Below are positions 38,548 to 40,147 of a DNA stretch of 40,147 nucleotides, one piece after another. Source of the DNA: Thermoproteota archaeon (GTDB taxonomy: Archaea; Korarchaeota; Korarchaeia; Korarchaeales; Korarchaeaceae); assembly GCA_027491415.1 (NCBI GenBank), contig JAOZFH010000020.1, forward strand, positions 1 to 40,147, written 5' to 3'. The stretch's first letter is position 1. The number at the start of each line of letters is the position of its first letter. Both the position numbers and the translations under genes were made by a program. The notes under the pieces were generated by a model. That model was not told the DNA's origin. It ran no database searches and saw only the letters and a program-made list of their open reading frames with translations.

Positions 38548-40147
38548 GTGGGCGTCGCCATGAAGGGGACCAGGGAGGTGGCGTACGTCCTTAGGGACGG
38601 CGAGGTGGATCGCGGGATAGAGGTCGAGTCCTCGGCGGCGTTCGCCGCCGACGTGGTCCGCTCCGCCGTGGAGGGGGCAGACCCCAGGCTGCTCGTCTTC
38701 GCGCCGCACTCGCTGTGCGAGTCTGTCGAGCCGGGGACCCACGACCTCTCCGAGTTCGGCCTGCGATTCTCCGAGCAGCTCCTGGCTAAACTCGAGGAGA
38801 GCCGCGTCAGAATTCCCGAATCCGGGGTGGAGTGGGGGCTCCAGGAGTTCCTCAGGGATAGGCTGGGCGGGGGCTTCGACCTGGGGTCCGCGGTCAGGGT
38901 CGTGCCAATCGAGTCGGTGGGCAGGTTTCGACTGTCCGAGGGCGGGGAGAGGGTCAGGTTCCACGGTGAGCCGGCGTGGACGCTCCTCAGGATGATCTTG
39001 GCCATCGACGAGGAGCTCTCCTCGGCCGGGGGCCCGGCCGAGCTCAAGGTCGAGACGACCCACGGCCTCAACGTGTACATCCCAATCCTCCACTCGGCGG
39101 CGGAGGTTGCGGCAATGTCGCTCCGCGGCAGGGGCGTCGAGGTGGACCTGAGGCTCGTCAACTGGGAGCCGGCCATCGGCGGGCCCAGGAGGACCGGCGG
39201 GGAGCGCTCACCGTCGGCGGCCCCGGGCTCCAGGGGGGAGCCACCGGGCGGGTCCGACCCCCGGGACGGCTCAGACCTCACGGAGCTCGAGCAGCTCGCG
39301 GGGGTGGAGGAGGTGACGAAGGCCCTCGAGCTGGCGAGGAGCGCGCTGACCACGCTGGAACTCGGCGGAACCCCCATCCCGCTGGAGTTTCCGAGCCAGG
39401 GGGCGCCTGGGGACGGGTCTCCTTCCGGAGAAGTCCTGAGGACCTTGGCCGCCCTGGCCTGCGGCATGTCGGTCCCCGCGCTTCCGCTGATGCACGCCTC
39501 TCTGGTGAGGCTGAGGTCCCTGGCTTCCACGCCGCCCAGGTTGAAGGGGCTCAGAGACCTCAGGGTGACGTTCACGTACGAGGTGGGAAGGGGGGTGCGC
39601 TACAGGTATCAGACGGCGGACGGGGTCCTCATGTGCTCGCCGGCGGAGGGGTTCGCCTCCTACCTGAAGGTGGCCCTCTGGAGGATAGTCGAGAGGGAGG
39701 CCCTAGACCCGCCGGAGGACGAGGACAGGGAGGAGACAGAGGCCTACGCGGACCCGACCTCCGGCGCCGAGATCCGCCTGAGGCTGAGGCCGATGGGGCT
39801 CGGGTGGGTGGGGAGAGTCGCGCGGTTCTTCGAGTCCAGGGGGTGGGCGAGCCACCTGAGGACCCTCTGCATGGAGTTCGGGGGCCTGCTCTCCCACCAC
39901 TGCGACTGGATGAGGGTGGAGGGGAGCCAGACGGTGGGCGTCCGGTACGACGTGGCGGTGAAGGAGGCCGAGGGCTCCCCCGTGATCGTCCCGGAGAGGT
40001 ACAAGGATGGGAGGCTCCTGAGAGACTTCATCGACGCGGCCGAGCACGGCAGGCTCCCTAGTCACCAGGTCAGGCACTTCAGGGCGCACGCAGGCATGAT
40101 CCACGCCGTCGTTTACAGGGTGGACCTCGACGGAGGGGAGCCGAGGT
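38548..40147 (+). CDS. csx1: Csx1-type CARF-HEPN RNase (CRISPR accessory), 3' end outside window
   Basis: Open from GTG 38548 to the window edge, 533 residues. The N-terminus VGVAMKGTREVAYVL fits the first CARF strand of Csx1. The family's D-x-T-H-G block appears as VETTHGLNVYIPILHSAAEV (His172). A low-complexity Gly/Ser/Pro linker (about 212-245) splits the protein. Near the end, VRHFRAHAGMIHAVVY has the HEPN RNase motif R-x4-H (Arg509, His514). Csx1 proteins bind cyclic oligoadenylate made by type III effectors and then cut RNA non-specifically. No ribosome site is obvious; an ATG at 38560 is an alternative. Divergent from the CARF-membrane gene. Confidence 0.88.
   Translation, partial: MGVAMKGTREVAYVLRDGEVDRGIEVESSAAFAADVVRSAVEGADPRLLVFAPHSLCESVEPGTHDLSEFGLRFSEQLLAKLEESRVRIPESGVEWGLQEFLRDRLGGGFDLGSAVRVVPIESVGRFRLSEGGERVRFHGEPAWTLLRMILAIDEELSSAGGPAELKVETTHGLNVYIPILHSAAEVAAMSLRGRGVEVDLRLVNWEPAIGGPRRTGGERSPSAAPGSRGEPPGGSDPRDGSDLTELEQLAGVEEVTKALELARSALTTLELGGTPIPLEFPSQGAPGDGSPSGEVLRTLAALACGMSVPALPLMHASLVRLRSLASTPPRLKGLRDLRVTFTYEVGRGVRYRYQTADGVLMCSPAEGFASYLKVALWRIVEREALDPPEDEDREETEAYADPTSGAEIRLRLRPMGLGWVGRVARFFESRGWASHLRTLCMEFGGLLSHHCDWMRVEGSQTVGVRYDVAVKEAEGSPVIVPERYKDGRLLRDFIDAAEHGRLPSHQVRHFRAHAGMIHAVVYRVDLDGGEPR

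Overview
The window looks like high-GC chromosomal DNA from a thermophilic archaeon. Archaeal marks are TATA boxes about 25 nt upstream of many genes, short or absent leaders, frequent GTG/TTG starts, AGG-rich arginine codons, and archaeal families: NfeD/stomatin pair, ThpR, UPF0200 kinase, SpeD, Cas6, Csx1, and HEPN/MNT pairs. The phylum cannot be fixed from this alone; Thermoproteota or Korarchaeota are guesses. No rRNA or tRNA gene was recognised.

Layout. 1-9 kb is mostly housekeeping: SAM hydrolase (partial), stomatin, NfeD protease, ThpR, an unknown protein, SpeD, Cas6, UPF0200 kinase, a PflX-type radical SAM protein and an endonuclease IV-like protein. 9.6-13.7 kb is a complete three-gene polysulfide/thiosulfate-reductase-type operon (NrfD-like membrane subunit, 4Fe-4S subunit, TAT-exported molybdopterin catalytic subunit) behind an AT-rich promoter with nested palindromes. 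14.3-17.9 kb carries a 12-helix protein resembling heme-copper oxidase/NO reductase, an ODP-type diiron beta-lactamase-fold protein and a DUF438-hemerythrin-PAS protein, plausibly an O2/NO response set. 18-22.4 kb holds an ornithine-cyclodeaminase family enzyme, one decaying and one intact HEPN/MNT toxin-antitoxin pair, an ABM-type pseudogene and a DJ-1/PfpI protein.

The most striking part is 23.6-35.6 kb, which reads as one biosynthetic locus for ribosomally made, modified peptides (RiPPs). A BlaI-type repressor with an M48 peptidase faces, across a shared operator, a small two-helix membrane protein and two tandem ABC exporters (ATPase plus permease, twice). Then come five short tandem ORFs with a common leader motif Y-x-P-P-[AT]-[ML], a [DN]-x-G near the leader/core junction and a hydrophobic, Trp-rich C-terminal part. 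Maturation genes follow: an RRE(PqqD)-radical SAM-SPASM protein (one-base frameshift), a GNAT acetyltransferase, a second radical SAM protein without SPASM cysteines, a stand-alone RRE, and a TldD/TldE protease pair. The promoter of the peptide genes carries the same TAC/GTA palindromes and the same 9-mer as the repressor promoter, which ties the locus together.

The right end (36-40.1 kb) is a CRISPR accessory island: an array of eight perfect and two degenerate 37-nt repeats read leftward, a CARF protein of the Sso1393/APE2256 ring-nuclease-like family ending in a two-helix membrane hairpin, and a divergent Csx1 CARF-HEPN RNase running off the window. No adaptation or effector genes are visible; Cas6 lies 30 kb away.

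Several single-base frame disruptions, two of them in G or C runs, mean either real gene decay or consensus errors; these are flagged individually.
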